DNA from: Polaromonas sp. JS666
GTDB taxonomy: Bacteria > Pseudomonadota > Gammaproteobacteria > Burkholderiales > Burkholderiaceae_C
Length of the DNA: 64,000 nucleotides
NCBI RefSeq assembly: GCF_000013865.1
Contig: NC_007948.1
Coordinates: 1,798,001-1,862,000, forward strand
Direction of reading: 5' to 3'
A program made the position numbers and the translations under genes. This document shows positions 25,593 to 34,153 of the stretch, one piece after another. Under the pieces are notes generated by a model. The model saw nothing but the letters and a program-made list of their open reading frames with translations. It had not been told where the DNA came from and did no database searches. Each line of letters begins with the position of its first letter. Position 1 is the first letter of the stretch.

Positions 25593-25892
25593 ATGAAGCC
25601 CATCCATTCTTTTCGCTGGCACCGTGTCGGCTTTCGTCCCCTGATGCTGATCGGTGCCCTGCTGATGTCCGTTTCGAGCCAGGCCTGTGACTCCGACGAG
25701 ATGATTGCGCAGATGAGAGGTGCGTGCACTGAGATGATTGCCGGCTACCAGAAGGCGCTGGGCAAGCAGTTGGCCTCGCCGTCGGCTCTGAGCGCCATTG
25801 CCCAGGCCCGTACGCATTGCCAGGCGCTGGAGTTTGACAAGGCGGGGCTCAAGCTGGCGCTTGCCGCACGGCCTGCCAAGGCGGTGAATTGA
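25593..25892 (+). CDS. small secreted cysteine-containing protein, unknown
   Basis: A 99-residue protein with a signal peptide (hydrophobic PLMLIGALLMSVSSQA, cleavage probably before Cys) and a mature part with three cysteines: CDSDEM, GACTEMI and ARTHCQ. The ATG at 25593 has AAAGG upstream; an in-frame ATG at 25548 overlaps the ycnI-like stop and could couple translation. It is in the copper gene row between YcnI-like and PCuAC proteins, so a metal-binding or redox role is possible. I do not recognise the family. Confidence 0.65.
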   Translation: MKPIHSFRWHRVGFRPLMLIGALLMSVSSQACDSDEMIAQMRGACTEMIAGYQKALGKQLASPSALSAIAQARTHCQALEFDKAGLKLALAARPAKAVN

Positions 25893-25957
25893 TCCATCCC
25901 GGTTGCTCGCGGGCCGCATCGCAAAAGGGTGAATACCCGTTTTTTAGAAAGAATCCT

Positions 25958-26476
25958 GTGAAACTGAACGTATTGATCACCGCAGCCATCGCTGCCCTTT
26001 CTGCTTTCTGCGTGGCCGGAACTTCGGCCTACGCGCAGACCATTGAAGTCAGGGAGGCCTGGATACGCACCACGGTGCAGGGGCAAAAAGGCACCGGCGC
26101 CTTCATGAAAATCACCGCCAAAGAAGGCGCCAAACTGGTGGGCGGCTCGACGCCGGTGGCGGGCGGGGCGGATGTGCATGAAATGAAAATGGACGGCAAC
26201 ATCATGAGGATGCGCGCCGTGCCGGCGCTAGACCTGCCTGCCGGAAAGACGGTCGAGCTCAAACCAGGGGGTTATCACTTCATGCTGACGGACCTCAAGC
26301 AGCCCCTGGTGAAGGGCAGCACCGTACCCCTGACGCTGGTGTTCAAGAATGCCCAAGGCGTTGAAAGCAAAGTCGAACTCAAGGTGCCCGTCGGTACCGA
26401 GGCACCGGGTGCCAGTGCTGCGGCGGCCAAGGCTGCGGATAAAGCGCATAGCGGTCACGGCGAACACAAGCACTGA
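25958..26476 (+). CDS. periplasmic copper chaperone PCuAC
   Basis: A 172-residue exported protein. After a signal peptide (about 1-26, ending AYAQ) comes the PCuAC domain with its Cu(I) ligands His74/Met76, Met85 and His107/Met109 (HxM, 8 residues, M, 21 residues, HxM). The C-terminus is His-rich (HSGHGEHKH), a second possible copper site. The GTG at 25958 is preceded by AGAAAG. PCuAC helps deliver copper to the CuA centre of cytochrome oxidase; no oxidase gene is in this window. Confidence 0.9.
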   Translation: MKLNVLITAAIAALSAFCVAGTSAYAQTIEVREAWIRTTVQGQKGTGAFMKITAKEGAKLVGGSTPVAGGADVHEMKMDGNIMRMRAVPALDLPAGKTVELKPGGYHFMLTDLKQPLVKGSTVPLTLVFKNAQGVESKVELKVPVGTEAPGASAAAAKAADKAHSGHGEHKH

Positions 26477-26610
26477 ACGGCTTGGCATCAGCCGGAGGGC
26501 AGGCCTGCCGGCAATATTCGGTGTCCGATTTCGGCCGCTGCAATAGGCGGAAGGCAGCTTTCCGCTCAATCCGCTTTCCCGGACGCCTGTCAACGGCTTG
26601 CGCGACGACG

Positions 26611-27558
26611 CTAAGCCGGCGGTGAGCCCACGATGGGGTCCGTACTTCGCAGCTCACCTGACAAGGCGAGTCGGCGCGCGATACCCACGATGATTTGGGC
26701 GGCCGCCTTGGCCGCCGGCGCCGTTGGGCTGTCGGCGCGCGTGTAGAGGCCCACATCCAGGGGCACCAGTGGCTTCGCCATCGGCAGCTCGACCAGCCGT
26801 CCGGCCGCCATGCATGAACGCAGCAGTGCGGGAGGCAACAGGCCCACCATGTCGCTTGCAGCGATGAGGTCAAGCGCAACGGAGTGAGACCCGCAATGCA
26901 CAGCCGGCACTGGGGCGGGCAAGCCCTCCGCTAGAAACGACTGCCTGATGAGGTCGCCGGGAAGTCCCGGTGCGGCCATTGACAGCCACGCGCACTGCAC
27001 GAGCTCGTTCAGGCTGCGCGCGCTGGCCAGCGGATGGCCCGGACGGACGACCACTCGCATCTGAATCTCGAACAAGGGCCGAAAGCGCAGGCCGGCATCG
27101 AGATGCGAGCGCGCGTGATGCGCCACCGCCATGTCCAGCGCCGCTTCGCGCACCAAAGGCGGCAAGGTCCCCGGGCTCAACTCGAGCAGGCGGATTCTGG
27201 TGTTCGGGCGCTGCTGCCGCAAGGCCGTCACGAATTCCGGCAGCAGCAGGCTCGCAGCCGACGGCGAGACACCCACCGTTACGAGGCCGCCGCCATCGTC
27301 GCTGCTGCGCCTGGCTTCGTCGGCACCCATGCGCAACTCCGCCTCGGCCACACGCGCGCGCGCAAGGAACGCGCTGCCCGCAGCGGTGAGCGAAGCGCCG
27401 CGAACGCTGCGCTGCATCAGCTGCACGCCCAGCTCCTCCTCGAGTTGCTGCAAGGCGCGGGTGAGCGCAGGTTGGGACACGCCGAGCCGGCGCGCTGCGC
27501 CACGGATGCTACCGGCGTCGACGACGGCGATGAATTGTTCGATTCTTTGAAGGCGCAT
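26611..27558 (-). CDS. LysR-family transcriptional regulator
   Basis: A 315-residue LysR regulator: N-terminal winged helix (1-60, with AARRLGVSQPALTRALQQLE as recognition region) and a co-inducer domain (about 90-300). The ATG at 27558 is chosen over upstream codons because it begins MRLQRIEQFIAVVDAGS, the normal family start. It is divergent from the Bug receptor gene with a 118-base gap, so it probably controls that gene and the following methyltransferase gene. Confidence 0.88.
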   Translation of the reverse strand: MRLQRIEQFIAVVDAGSIRGAARRLGVSQPALTRALQQLEEELGVQLMQRSVRGASLTAAGSAFLARARVAEAELRMGADEARRSSDDGGGLVTVGVSPSAASLLLPEFVTALRQQRPNTRIRLLELSPGTLPPLVREAALDMAVAHHARSHLDAGLRFRPLFEIQMRVVVRPGHPLASARSLNELVQCAWLSMAAPGLPGDLIRQSFLAEGLPAPVPAVHCGSHSVALDLIAASDMVGLLPPALLRSCMAAGRLVELPMAKPLVPLDVGLYTRADSPTAPAAKAAAQIIVGIARRLALSGELRSTDPIVGSPPA

Positions 27559-27676
27559 GGCATTCCCCAGGGTGATGCACGGTCGGCATCGACATGCCGC
27601 ATCATGCATCTTCCCCCAACTCGGCCGATGTGCGCAAATCGGGCTCATCGAATGCATCACCAACCGGGGAGATCAC

Positions 27677-28693
27677 ATGCAAGTTGACCCACGTTCCAAC
27701 CCAAATTCGCGACGCGAGTTTCTTCGCGCAGGCTCGGCCACAGTCGCCGCCTTGCTGATCCTGGGCGCCGGCGAAAGCGCCCGTGCGCAGCCAGCGATCG
27801 AGACGTTGCATATTCTCAGCGGCTCTGCCGCAGGGAGCACACCCGACATTGTGGCGCGCCACGTCGCCGAGCAGTTGAGCGGCCGCTACGCCAAAACCGC
27901 CATCGTCGACAACCGTCCCGGCGCCGCAGGGCGGATCGCCATGAACGCCTTGAAGCTGGCCCCCACGGACGGGTCGACCGTCTGCCTGGCAGCCGGTTCG
28001 ATCGCCACGGTCAATCCCCACATTTACGCCAATCTGGGGTACGACCCGGCGGTCGATCTGCAGCCGGTTTCGCTGGCGGCCGAGATGCCCTTGGCGTTGG
28101 CCGTCGGCCCCGCGGTGCCCGACAGCGTGGTCAACGTGCGCGACTTCATCGAATGGATGCGGCGCAACCCGACGCTTGCCAACGTCGGATCGCCGGGCGT
28201 GGGAAGCTTGCCGCACCTTCTCGAGGCCGTTCTCTTTCGTCAGGCCGATGTGGCTTGGCGGCATGTCGGCTATTCGGGCGGTGCGCCCACCGTGGTCGCC
28301 CTGCTGGGGGGACAGATTGCGGCGCTGGTCCTGCCCGAGGCGGTCTTGGGCCAGCACCGGGCGGCCGGAAAGTTGCGTGTCCTGGCCACGTCGGGGGCGC
28401 AGCGCAGCCGCTACATGCCCGACGTACCCAACCTCGTCGAGCAGGGGTATCGCGAGCTGGTGGTGAGCGAGTGGTTCGCGTTCTTCATGGCCGCCCGAGT
28501 GCCGGCGGCCATGATCGACGCCACCTCGCAAGCGATCCGCCTGGCCATAGCGCGGCCGGAACTGGCGGGCGCCTTCGCGGAGTTGGGCATGGTCGCGGCG
28601 TCGAGCACACCGGCAGAGCTGGCGGCTCGCATCGCGGCGGAACGACGCTATTGGGAGCCGATCATCCGCGCCACCGGCATTCGGGCCGAGTGA
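27677..28693 (+). CDS. Bug-family periplasmic solute receptor
   Basis: A 338-residue receptor of the Bug/TctC family so abundant in Burkholderiales. It has a twin-arginine-type signal (RREFLRAG at 12-19, hydrophobic run, SARAQ near 38). Family features include GSAAGSTPDIVARHVAEQL, NRPGAAGRIAMNALK and GSPGVGSLPHLL. GGGGAG precedes the ATG. No TctA or TctB permease is nearby, so it is an orphan receptor. The O-methyltransferase gene starts 12 bases after its stop, suggesting one message. Confidence 0.85.
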   Translation: MQVDPRSNPNSRREFLRAGSATVAALLILGAGESARAQPAIETLHILSGSAAGSTPDIVARHVAEQLSGRYAKTAIVDNRPGAAGRIAMNALKLAPTDGSTVCLAAGSIATVNPHIYANLGYDPAVDLQPVSLAAEMPLALAVGPAVPDSVVNVRDFIEWMRRNPTLANVGSPGVGSLPHLLEAVLFRQADVAWRHVGYSGGAPTVVALLGGQIAALVLPEAVLGQHRAAGKLRVLATSGAQRSRYMPDVPNLVEQGYRELVVSEWFAFFMAARVPAAMIDATSQAIRLAIARPELAGAFAELGMVAASSTPAELAARIAAERRYWEPIIRATGIRAE

Positions 28694-28705
28694 TCTGGAG
28701 CGACC

Positions 28706-29719
28706 GTGGCACATGACGCTACCGATCCGGCGACCACGCTCCACCGCCTGGTGACCGGCTATCAGGTGTCGCAAGCGATTCACGTCGCGGCAACGCTTGG
28801 CATCGCCGACCTGCTCGCCGATGCGAGCCACACCGGTGACGAGCTGGCTGCGCTCACCAACACCCATCCACCCACGCTGTACCGTCTGCTGCGCGCACTG
28901 GCGAGCGTCGAAGTCTTGCATGAGCTCGACGGTCGGCGCTTCGAGCTGACACCGCTCGGTGAGCCACTGCGCTCGGGCGTTCCGGGCTCGATGGTCGACC
29001 TGGCCGCTTACATGGGCCGTCCCTACCGCCTGCAGGCATGGGGCGGGCTGCTGCACAGCGTTCGCACCGGCGAGAACGCCTTCCGGCATATATATGGCAC
29101 CGACGTGTGGACGTACCGCTCGACCCGTCCGGACGAAAGTGCCATCTTCGACCGCGCGATGACCTCGCTCTCGCGCGGCGCCACTGCCGCGCTGCTCGCC
29201 GCGGTCGACTTCGGGGGATTTCGCACGGTCGTTGACGTCGGTGGCGGCAACGGCGCCCTGCTCGCGGCAATCCTGGCCGCGCACTCCCATGTCCAGGGCG
29301 TGTTGTTTGACCAGCCGCACGTGGTGTCAGGCGCCACCACGTTGCTCGAGCACGCCGGCGTTGCCGATCGCTGCCGGACGGTCGGCGGCAGCTTCTTCGA
29401 ATCGGTCCCGGAGCATGCCGATGCCTACGTGCTTCGCGCCGTCATCCACGATTGGGACGACGACGCGTCCATTCGCATTCTCACGGCGGTCAGGCACGCC
29501 TTGGCGGACAACGGCCGGGTGCTGATCGTTGAGTACATGATCGCGCCTCCGAACGAAGGGCGCGAAGCTAAGTTCTCCGACCTGAACATGCTCGTCGGCC
29601 CGGGCGGCCGAGAGCGAACGCGCGAAGAGTTCGTCGCGCTTCTCGAAGCGTCTGGTCTGCGGTTGGCGCGCGTGATTGCGGCCGGAAGCCAATCCGTTGC
29701 TGAAGCCGTGCGCGCGTGA
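28706..29719 (+). CDS. SAM-dependent O-methyltransferase
   Basis: A 337-residue O-methyltransferase of the acetylserotonin/hydroxyneurosporene type. An N-terminal winged-helix dimerisation region (about 10-100) precedes the SAM-binding fold with VDVGGGNG at 176-183; the catalytic His248-Asp249 pair is in VIHDWDD. Start is a GTG with GGAG before it. It probably methylates a hydroxyl of an aromatic or similar small molecule. Being directly behind a solute receptor gene it may act on the imported compound, but the substrate is unknown. Confidence 0.82.
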   Translation: MAHDATDPATTLHRLVTGYQVSQAIHVAATLGIADLLADASHTGDELAALTNTHPPTLYRLLRALASVEVLHELDGRRFELTPLGEPLRSGVPGSMVDLAAYMGRPYRLQAWGGLLHSVRTGENAFRHIYGTDVWTYRSTRPDESAIFDRAMTSLSRGATAALLAAVDFGGFRTVVDVGGGNGALLAAILAAHSHVQGVLFDQPHVVSGATTLLEHAGVADRCRTVGGSFFESVPEHADAYVLRAVIHDWDDDASIRILTAVRHALADNGRVLIVEYMIAPPNEGREAKFSDLNMLVGPGGRERTREEFVALLEASGLRLARVIAAGSQSVAEAVRA

Positions 29720-30095
29720 ACTGTTCAAGCGAGCTGTTCAGGCGCGCCCTCGCGTGAGCCGGCGAGTGAGAAGGCGCGAGCGATCACTGCTCAGTTCGTC
29801 ACGATTTCTCCGACGAAGACTTGTGCAGCAAGCGAGTCGGCAAGCCAGCGTTTATCGCGCATGGTAATGCTCGGCCTTCGAGTGTCCGTTTGGCCGCATT
29901 GACTTCCCCGCTGCACAGGGCCGCTGTGGGCCCAAAGCCCCGGCAGAATACAGCCAACAGCTGCCGGTCAAACGTGTGCCGCCGAATGCCTGCAACCCTT
30001 AACGATTTAAGCCGTTCAGCGCGAATCTCTGCATGCCAGAGGTCCGTTTTCCCGCCGTTTCCTATACCACCGTCCTTATACACGCCTCCGTCGAC

Positions 30096-30146
30096 AGGCG
30101 CATTGAAATCCTGCGCCAGGCGCATTGAAATCCTGCGCCAGGCGCA
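30096..30146. repeat. 22-base tandem direct repeat, 2.3 copies
   Basis: Unit beginning AGGCGCATTGAAATCC and ending TGCGCC occurs at 30096-30117 and 30118-30139 without change, followed by the first 7 bases of a third copy. Confidence 0.85.
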
Positions 30147-30260
30147 GCGGCTCCATCACACAGTCCGGCGCGAAGCCGGGTCAACTACCAGGAGACTTGG
30201 CAGGCGATTGATGCGCTGACCAATCTGGCCGCATGGTTCTGATCGAGTGGGCTGAAAATT

Positions 30261-30277
30261 GCTATTGAATTGATAGC
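30261..30277. repeat. GCTAT-N7-ATAGC palindrome
   Basis: GCTAT TGAATTG ATAGC, 17 bases, between the scar region and the end of the regulator gene; one of four in the window. Confidence 0.7.
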
Positions 30278-30300
30278 TTCTAGCGCGATATCGCCGAGGG

Positions 30301-31461
30301 CTAACGGGGTTTTTTGTTTCCAAGTTTGCGGTACACCGTTGCACGGCTGATGCCCAACTCACGCGCGGCTTTCATGACATTGCCTTTGGCGTCATCCACG
30401 GCCTTGCGGATCAGGCTGATCTCCACTTCCCTGAGTGGCATGCGCTCATCGGCTGCTTTGCCCGTGCGCGCCGTGGGCGGGCTGGTTTGCCCCGGGGCGA
30501 GCGCAAGGGCGTGCAGGCGCAGGCCTGACCACAAAGGCACCTCCAGCGGTTCGGCATCGCCAAACTTGTTGCGCCGCGCGGCATCAAACAGCATGTCGCA
30601 GGGTAGGGCCAGCAGCTCGCTGACATGCACTGGCACCGGGCTGGGCGCCATGAGCTGCGGCACCATTTGCCGGGCCGCATGGTTGACACCCGTCACCCAG
30701 CCATCGGCGTCGAGGCAGATCAGCCCGTCGGCGTCGTCGCCCAGTGTGCGGCCCGGCCAGTTCAGCCGGATCATCAGGCGATGCGCAAGGCTCAGGGTGA
30801 GCGCGTTTTCAATGCTGCGTGCAGATTGGGTGACCAGGTGCTTGAGCTCCGGCCGCTCGGCCGCTTCGATGCCTGTCAGGTCCAGCATGCCGACGCAGCG
30901 GCCATCAGGGCCAAACAGCGGCGCGCCAGCGCAGCTATACACCGAGGTCATGTTGAAAAAGTGCTCACCGCGGTGCAGCCAGACCGGCTGCAGCTCCGTC
31001 AGCGCCGCGCTGATCGCCGTGGTGCCGACCCGCTGCTCTGAAAGGTCCGTCCCTATGCGCGTGATCAGGTCGGCTCGCCGGTCACGCCGGTCGACAGGGC
31101 CGTTCACATCGACCACCACGCCGTGCTGGTTGGCGAGTATGGCAAAGTAACGGGTGTCGGCAATGGCGCGGCCCAGCGCCTCAAGCACCGGCCGCGCTGC
31201 CTGCACCAGCACACGGTTGGACTCCAGGGTACGCCGCAGCGCCGGGGCTGCAACCATGTCAAACGAGGGCTCGTGCTCCGGCCGGTAGCCGTTGCCCAGG
31301 CAGCGCAGCCAGGAGCGCTCTATCCAGCTCTCGATGGGCAGGGCCGTGCCGGCGGGTGGTCGGCCACCGTAAAGAATTGCCTGGCGTGCCTGGCTGATGT
31401 GCGCCAGGCGATCCTGCCCGGCAGGTGCCAGGCCGGAATGGGGGGAGCTCATGGAAGCCAT
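30301..31461 (-). CDS. AcoR-like GAF/PAS regulator with Fis-type HTH, no AAA+ domain
   Basis: About 386 residues. The N-terminal half (about 25-245) is the GAF-type sensor of AcoR-like regulators (SWIERSWLRCLGNGYRPE, GTDLSEQRVGTTAISAAL, YSCAGAPLFGPDG). A PAS-like segment follows (LICLDADGWVTGVNHAARQM), then a C-terminal Fis-type helix-turn-helix (GNVMKAARELGISRATVYRKL). The sigma-54-interacting AAA+ ATPase normally between them is missing: no Walker A and no GAFTGA. It therefore probably works with sigma-70 promoters. The start is uncertain (ATG at 31461, 31452 or further upstream). Confidence 0.78.
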   Translation of the reverse strand: MASMSSPHSGLAPAGQDRLAHISQARQAILYGGRPPAGTALPIESWIERSWLRCLGNGYRPEHEPSFDMVAAPALRRTLESNRVLVQAARPVLEALGRAIADTRYFAILANQHGVVVDVNGPVDRRDRRADLITRIGTDLSEQRVGTTAISAALTELQPVWLHRGEHFFNMTSVYSCAGAPLFGPDGRCVGMLDLTGIEAAERPELKHLVTQSARSIENALTLSLAHRLMIRLNWPGRTLGDDADGLICLDADGWVTGVNHAARQMVPQLMAPSPVPVHVSELLALPCDMLFDAARRNKFGDAEPLEVPLWSGLRLHALALAPGQTSPPTARTGKAADERMPLREVEISLIRKAVDDAKGNVMKAARELGISRATVYRKLGNKKPR

Positions 31462-31617
31462 GCGGCATTGTGGCCAATTTGGCAGGTTTGCGCGAGATGG
31501 CGACTTTGGTTGACTGCCGCCGTGTGGCAAGGTCTGGTCGGATGCGCGCGGCGCGTCCATGCCGAGGGCGCCGGTTTGGCAATAAAAATGCCATGACAAA
31601 ATGCCATGACCTAAACG

Positions 31618-32004
31618 TCAACGGGCATTGTTTGCTATAAAAAACATAGCTGTTTTGAGGCCCGCCGCTGTCATGAGCAGCGAACCCAGCACATGCAGCA
31701 CGGCCGTGAACACGGCCAGGCCGTAGCGCGCGTCCATCAGGTAGATGACGACCTCTGCCGAGAATGCGGAAAACGTCGTGAGGCCGCCCAGGAATCCCGT
31801 CACCAGCCCCAGGCGCCAGACCGGATCCAGCTGGGGCATGGACTCGAAAATGGCGATGCAGGCGCCGATCAGGTAACCGCCAACCAGGTTGGCGGCCAGC
31901 GTTCCCCAGGGGATCAGCCCGCCGGGCGTCAGCCATAAAGCCAGGCCCCAGCGGGACAGCGCGCCTAGTGAGGCACCGATACAGATGGCAACGACAGTCA
32001 GCAT
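31618..32004 (-). CDS. crcB: fluoride exporter CrcB/FluC
   Basis: A 128-residue protein with four hydrophobic helices. Motifs: GASLGALSRWGLA near the N-terminus, NLVGGYLIGA in the second helix and GGLTTFSAFSAE in the third, which lines the fluoride pathway. It works as a dual-topology dimer exporting F-. The ATG at 32004 is used; an in-frame TTG at 32016 is possible. The last residues AMFFIA are encoded by the palindrome at 31634-31650. Confidence 0.92.
   Translation of the reverse strand: MLTVVAICIGASLGALSRWGLALWLTPGGLIPWGTLAANLVGGYLIGACIAIFESMPQLDPVWRLGLVTGFLGGLTTFSAFSAEVVIYLMDARYGLAVFTAVLHVLGSLLMTAAGLKTAMFFIANNAR
31634..31650. repeat. GCTAT-N7-ATAGC palindrome inside the crcB 3' end
   Basis: GCTAT AAAAAAC ATAGC, 17 bases, within the last codons of crcB. 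Confidence 0.7.
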
Positions 32005-32043
32005 GGTGGTGGTCAAGGGTTGGTTTGGCGGGAAAATACAGGC

Positions 32044-32784
32044 ATGACTTTAACCGCAGCGGTGATGACGGGCGCAGCCCGGCCCCAACCTCCAACCGGC
32101 GATGCAGGATTTCTGGGCATCCTGATGCTGGACACCCGGTTTCCACGGCCACCCGGCGACATCGGTCATCCGGATACCTTTGACGTCCCGACCCGCCGGC
32201 ACGTGGTGCCGGGCGCATGGCCCGCCAAAGTGGTTCAGTCGGCCAGGAGTCTGCGGGCCGCACGGCTGCTGCCTGCTTTCCTCGGTGCGGCGCAGGCCCT
32301 GCAGCGTGACGGCGCACTGGCCATCGCGACCAGTTGCGGGTTCCTGGTGCTGCTGCAGCGCGAACTCCAGGCGGCCGTGCAGGTCCCGGTGGTCACGTCC
32401 AGCCTGCTCCAGTTGCCCGGGCTGCTGGCTGGCCAGCCTCACGTGGGCGTGCTCACCATCAGCGCCAGCCAGTTGGGCGCCGAGCACCTGCTGGCGGCCG
32501 GTGTGCCGCCTGAACGGCTGGGCGATGTGATCGTTCAGGGGGTGGACCCTGCGGGTGAATTTGCCACGGCCATTTTGGGTAATCGCGAGACCATGGATAG
32601 CCGGCAGGCCGGTGCCGATGTGGTCGCTGCCGCCGTGGCGCTGAAGCGGCGTGCGCCGTCGCTGCAAGCCATGGTGCTGGAGTGCACCAACATGCCGCCC
32701 TACCGACAGGCGATTGAGGCGGCGACGGGCCTTAAAACCTGGGCGCTGACCGATGACCCGCGGCTCACCCGGCCCTGGCGATGA
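32044..32784 (+). CDS. aspartate/glutamate racemase-family protein
   Basis: A 246-residue protein of the Asp/Glu/hydantoin racemase superfamily. Two candidate catalytic cysteines are Cys98 (IATSCGFLVLLQ) and Cys214 (VLECTNMPPY), placed as in the two-cysteine racemases. GILMLDTRFPRPPGDIGHPDTF near the start is typical of the branch found next to transporter genes. It is convergent with a TRAP operon and near D-glutamate cyclase- and 5-oxoprolinase-type genes, so an amino acid or lactam racemase or isomerase role is plausible. The exact substrate is unknown. Confidence 0.75.
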   Translation: MTLTAAVMTGAARPQPPTGDAGFLGILMLDTRFPRPPGDIGHPDTFDVPTRRHVVPGAWPAKVVQSARSLRAARLLPAFLGAAQALQRDGALAIATSCGFLVLLQRELQAAVQVPVVTSSLLQLPGLLAGQPHVGVLTISASQLGAEHLLAAGVPPERLGDVIVQGVDPAGEFATAILGNRETMDSRQAGADVVAAAVALKRRAPSLQAMVLECTNMPPYRQAIEAATGLKTWALTDDPRLTRPWR

Positions 32785-32840
32785 AAAGCCACTTGCCGGT
32801 ACTCAGGTGTCAGCCGTCTTGGCTATCAGCATTTTTGCGA

Positions 32841-34136
32841 TTACATCTTGCCGGGCAGCCAGGTCGCTATCTGCGGGAAAAACCACAGCAGCAGTACCAT
32901 GCCGCACATCAGGAAGAAGAATGGCAGCGTGACCCGCGCAATGTAGGTGATTTCCTTTTTGGTCATGCCTTGCAATACAAACAGGTTGAATCCGACGGGC
33001 GGGGTAATTTGCGCCATCTCCACCACGATGACGATGAAAATGCCGAACCAGATGAGGTCCAGGCCCGCCGTCTGCACCGTGGGCAGGATGACGCCCATGG
33101 TGAGCACCACCATCGAAATGCCGTCCAGAAAACAGCCCAGAATGATGTAAAACAAGCTCAGGGCGAGAATCAGCAGGAAAGGGCTCAGGCCCAGGCCGGA
33201 TACAAACTCGGCCAGGTGGCGCGGCAGGCCGATGTAGCCCATGCTCAGCGTCAGGAACGCGGCACCCGCCAGAATCAGCGCAATCATGCAATACAGGCGT
33301 GTGGCGCCCAGCAGCGACTCTTTGAAGGTGGTCCACGTCATTGCGCGTTGCGCCAGCGATACCAGCAGTGACCCGACCACACCAATGGCCGCCGCCTCTG
33401 TCGCCGTGGCGATACCTGTGTAGATGGAGCCGAGCACAGCGCTGATGAGCAGCACCACGGGAATCAGGTGGCGCGATTCGTAGACCTTCTGGCTGAAGCT
33501 CATGGCCGCGTCGGGCGGCGGGATTTTGCCCTTGTTCATCAGCGCCCAGACGATTAGGTAGCCAGAGAACAGCGATGCGAGCAACAGGCCGGGGAAAACG
33601 CCTGCGATAAAGAGTTTGGCAATCGATACATCGGCGCTGACGCCGTAAACGATCATGATGATGGAGGGCGGGATCAACAGGCCCAGCGTACCGGCCCCGG
33701 CCAGCGAGCCGATGGTGATGTCTTCGGGGTAGCCGCGTTTGGCGAGTTCCGGCAATGTCATCTTGCCTATGGTGGCGCAGGTGGCGGCTGAGGAGCCCGA
33801 CACCGCGGCAAAAATGGTGCAACCGATCACGTTGGTGTGCAGCAGGCCGCCCGGCAGGCGGCTGACCCACGGCGCCAGGCCTTTAAACATGCTTTCACTG
33901 AGCTTGGTGCGAAACAGGATTTCTCCCATCCACACGAAAAGCGGCAGGGCCGTCAGTGTCCAGCTCGATGAAGAGCCCCAGATGGTCACGGCCATGGCAT
34001 CGCCGGCGGCGCGTGAGGAAAAAAGCTGCATGCCGATCCAGGCGACGCCCGACAGGGTGAGGCCGATCCAGACGCCCGAGCCCAATATGAGGAACAGCGA
34101 AAGAATCAGTAAAGAGGTGATGGCAAGTTCAGACAT
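32841..34136 (-). CDS. dctM: TRAP transporter large permease (DctM), system 1
   Basis: A 431-residue protein with about twelve hydrophobic segments and standard DctM length. Motifs: SGSSAATCATIGKMTLPEL, AGAGTLGLLIPPSIIMIVYG and EMAQITPPVGFNLFVLQGMT. The ATG at 34136 (MSELAITSLL) is chosen over an open frame to 34283, which is really the end of dctQ in another frame. It is third in the operon dctP-dctQ-dctM on the minus strand, 17 bases after dctQ. Confidence 0.92.
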   Translation of the reverse strand: MSELAITSLLILSLFLILGSGVWIGLTLSGVAWIGMQLFSSRAAGDAMAVTIWGSSSSWTLTALPLFVWMGEILFRTKLSESMFKGLAPWVSRLPGGLLHTNVIGCTIFAAVSGSSAATCATIGKMTLPELAKRGYPEDITIGSLAGAGTLGLLIPPSIIMIVYGVSADVSIAKLFIAGVFPGLLLASLFSGYLIVWALMNKGKIPPPDAAMSFSQKVYESRHLIPVVLLISAVLGSIYTGIATATEAAAIGVVGSLLVSLAQRAMTWTTFKESLLGATRLYCMIALILAGAAFLTLSMGYIGLPRHLAEFVSGLGLSPFLLILALSLFYIILGCFLDGISMVVLTMGVILPTVQTAGLDLIWFGIFIVIVVEMAQITPPVGFNLFVLQGMTKKEITYIARVTLPFFFLMCGMVLLLWFFPQIATWLPGKM

Positions 34137-34153
34137 GGGATTTGTTCTTCTGA

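Larger units (their letters stand above)
29720..30300. other. 580-base non-coding scar with tandem repeat and gene fragment
   Basis: No intact gene can be supported here. The stretch contains a 22-base tandem repeat at 30096-30146, a short frame 30174-30242 ending LAAWF-stop that looks like the tail of a lost gene, and a GCTAT palindrome at 30261. The part 29868-30060 is GC-rich, with frames of no recognisable family on either strand. It looks like the remains of insertions at the edge of the LysR/Bug/methyltransferase block. Confidence 0.5.

Noticed and set aside
29799..30125. 108-codon minus-strand frame in the scar region
   Set aside because: It has no ribosome site and no family resemblance, and it runs through the tandem repeat; it is better read as non-coding.
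32005..32100. fluoride riboswitch in front of crcB
   Set aside because: I looked for the conserved fluoride aptamer on the minus strand upstream of the crcB start and saw no matching core; the divergent racemase-family gene occupies most of the space.
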